A stretch of 64,000 bases of DNA from Bartonella krasnovii (GTDB lineage Bacteria > Pseudomonadota > Alphaproteobacteria > Rhizobiales > Rhizobiaceae). Position 1 is the first letter of the stretch; the number at the start of each line of letters is the position of its first letter. The notes under the pieces were generated by a model that ran no database searches, was not told where the DNA came from, and saw nothing but the letters and a program-made list of their open reading frames with translations. Positions 62,988 to 64,000 of the stretch are shown here, one piece after another. The DNA lies in assembly GCF_003606345.3 (NCBI RefSeq), contig NZ_CP031844.2, positions 434,001-498,000 on the forward strand, given 5' to 3'. The position numbers and the translations under genes are program-made.

Positions 62988-63675
62988 TCAGCTTTTCAAG
63001 CTGACGGGGCATCGTTTTAAAGATGAAGAAAAATTAAGAAGAGCATTAACACACGCGAGTGTACAAGATTCGGAACAAGGGAATTATGAACGATTAGAAT
63101 TTCTAGGGGATCGGGTTCTAGGACTTTTGATCGCAGAGATGCTGTATCAACTTTTCCCTAAAGCAAGTGAAGGAGAACTATCAGTCCGTTTGAATCATCT
63201 GGTCAATGCGCAGACATGTGCTGATATTGCACGTGAAATGAGGCTGCCTGATATGATCCAAGTTGGTTTTGAGATGAAAAATTTTGAAGGGCGTCGACTC
63301 ATCAATATGCATGCAGATGTTGTAGAAGCTTTGATTGCAGTGATGTATCTTGATGGAGGATTAGAGAGCGTTCGTCCCTTTATTCAAAAATATTGGCAAA
63401 GTCGGGCAAAGAAAATGAATGCTGGTCGACGTGATGCCAAGACAGAGTTACAAGAATGGGCGCATATCCAAGGTAATGCACAGCCATATTATCAGATTAT
63501 CAAACGCTCAGGTCCAGATCACGATCCTGTTTTTATAGTAGAGGTTAGTATTTCAGGTTTTGCTTCAGAGATTGGGCAGGGGAGCTCTAAAAGATATGCT
63601 GAAAGAATGGCCGCTGAAAAAATTTTGCGACGAGAGGGTGTGTGGAAAACAATAGGAAAGAATGATCATGAGTGA
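62968..63675 (+). CDS. rnc: Ribonuclease III
   Basis: Double-stranded RNA endonuclease for rRNA and mRNA processing, and likely partner of small RNAs. About 235 residues from the ATG at 62968, preceded by AAGGA; an in-frame start at 62935 lies deeper inside lepB. The catalytic motif is ERLEFLGDRVLGLLIAEMLY, with later active-site residues in HADVVEALIAVMYLDGGLES. The dsRNA-binding domain occupies the last 75 residues (DAKTELQEWAHIQGNAQPYY, SSKRYAERMAAEKILRREGV). It overlaps era by eight bases. Confidence 0.95.
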   Translation: MKPLMIDQLFKLTGHRFKDEEKLRRALTHASVQDSEQGNYERLEFLGDRVLGLLIAEMLYQLFPKASEGELSVRLNHLVNAQTCADIAREMRLPDMIQVGFEMKNFEGRRLINMHADVVEALIAVMYLDGGLESVRPFIQKYWQSRAKKMNAGRRDAKTELQEWAHIQGNAQPYYQIIKRSGPDHDPVFIVEVSISGFASEIGQGSSKRYAERMAAEKILRREGVWKTIGKNDHE

Positions 63676-64000
63676 CGTTATGAAAACGCGTTCTGGGTTT
63701 GTTGTGCTCATTGGGATGCCTAATGCTGGTAAATCGACATTGGTTAATCAATTGGTTGGAACAAAGGTATCAATTGTAACGCATAAGGTACAAACAACAA
63801 GAACTTTAATCCGCGGTATTGTCATTCATGATGATGTGCAAATTGTCTTGATTGATACACCGGGTGTTTTTCGTCCCCATAAGCGCTTAGAACGCGCCAT
63901 GGTTTCTGCTGCTTGGGGAGGGGCTAAGAGCGCTGATGTTCTACTTGTTTTAATTGATGCTCAAAGTGGCCTTTCGGATGAAGTTAATATGATGTTAGAT
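63668..64000 (+). CDS. era: GTPase Era, N-terminal part (cut by window end)
   Basis: Starts with ATG at 63668 inside the end of rnc and reads MSDVMKTRSGFVVLIGMPNA, then GKSTLVNQLVGTKVSI with the G1 loop, TTRTLIRGIVIHDDVQIVL (G2) and IDTPGVFRPHKRLERAMVSA (G3). These are the GTP-binding motifs of Era, a 16S rRNA maturation and 30S assembly factor. The window ends after 111 codons, before the G4 motif and the KH domain. Confidence 0.95.
   Translation, partial: MSDVMKTRSGFVVLIGMPNAGKSTLVNQLVGTKVSIVTHKVQTTRTLIRGIVIHDDVQIVLIDTPGVFRPHKRLERAMVSAAWGGAKSADVLLVLIDAQSGLSDEVNMMLD

Overview
The window looks like a stretch of a Bartonella chromosome (Alphaproteobacteria, Hyphomicrobiales/Rhizobiales). Three things point there: AT-rich DNA with long, wordy intergenic spacers; proteins that match rhizobial and Brucella families throughout; and a complete haem-uptake locus in the order I remember for Bartonella (tonB, hutA, hemS, hutB, hutC, hmuV). 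The assignment comes from family knowledge and gene order, not from a database search, and I cannot name the species.

Layout. 0-6.3 kb: rplY (cut by the window edge), a HerA-like ATPase, prs, pgeF, a MidA-type methyltransferase and lgt. 6.5-11.4 kb: ubiK-like, a YbjN protein, an EnvZ/OmpR-type two-component pair, a glyoxalase-II-like hydrolase and a BA14K-like envelope protein. 12-16.9 kb: uvrB, a small SH3 protein, greA with an intrinsic terminator in its leader, and an LPS-core glycosyltransferase. 16.9-23.4 kb: a gene-poor stretch holding trkH, trxB and a LysR regulator. Downstream of the LysR gene lies an orphan promoter-terminator unit that I interpret as an AbcR (alpha-r15) type small RNA. 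23.4-30.1 kb: an aspartate aminotransferase, a cold-shock gene, carB, and an O6-methylguanine methyltransferase gene broken by one extra A in an A8 run. 30.1-36.3 kb: a PleC-like histidine kinase, pepN and a family-4 uracil-DNA glycosylase. 36.6-41.7 kb: the thiamine operon thiC-thiO-thiS-thiG-thiE-thiD on the minus strand. 41.7-44.1 kb: gene-poor DNA with one phage tail-collar gene and its own terminator. 44.3-51.7 kb: the haem locus. 52.7-64 kb: slt, dapA, smpB, a family-5 uracil-DNA glycosylase, rpoZ, rsh (relA/spoT), pyrE, a DUF2062 protein, acpS, lepB, rnc and the start of era.

How it fits together. Most genes are conserved housekeeping. The less ordinary material lies in the spacers: the candidate AbcR RNA next to a VtlR/LsrB-like regulator, the greA leader terminator, two families of degenerate dispersed repeats, a 95% AT segment with a perfect 15-bp inverted repeat, and an unexplained hairpin followed by a T-run near 17.7 kb. 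I saw no tRNA or rRNA genes, CRISPR arrays, insertion sequences or recognisable riboswitches. Several spacers look like decayed genes, which agrees with reductive evolution. No obviously new multi-gene system is visible; the best candidates for new biology are RNA-level elements.
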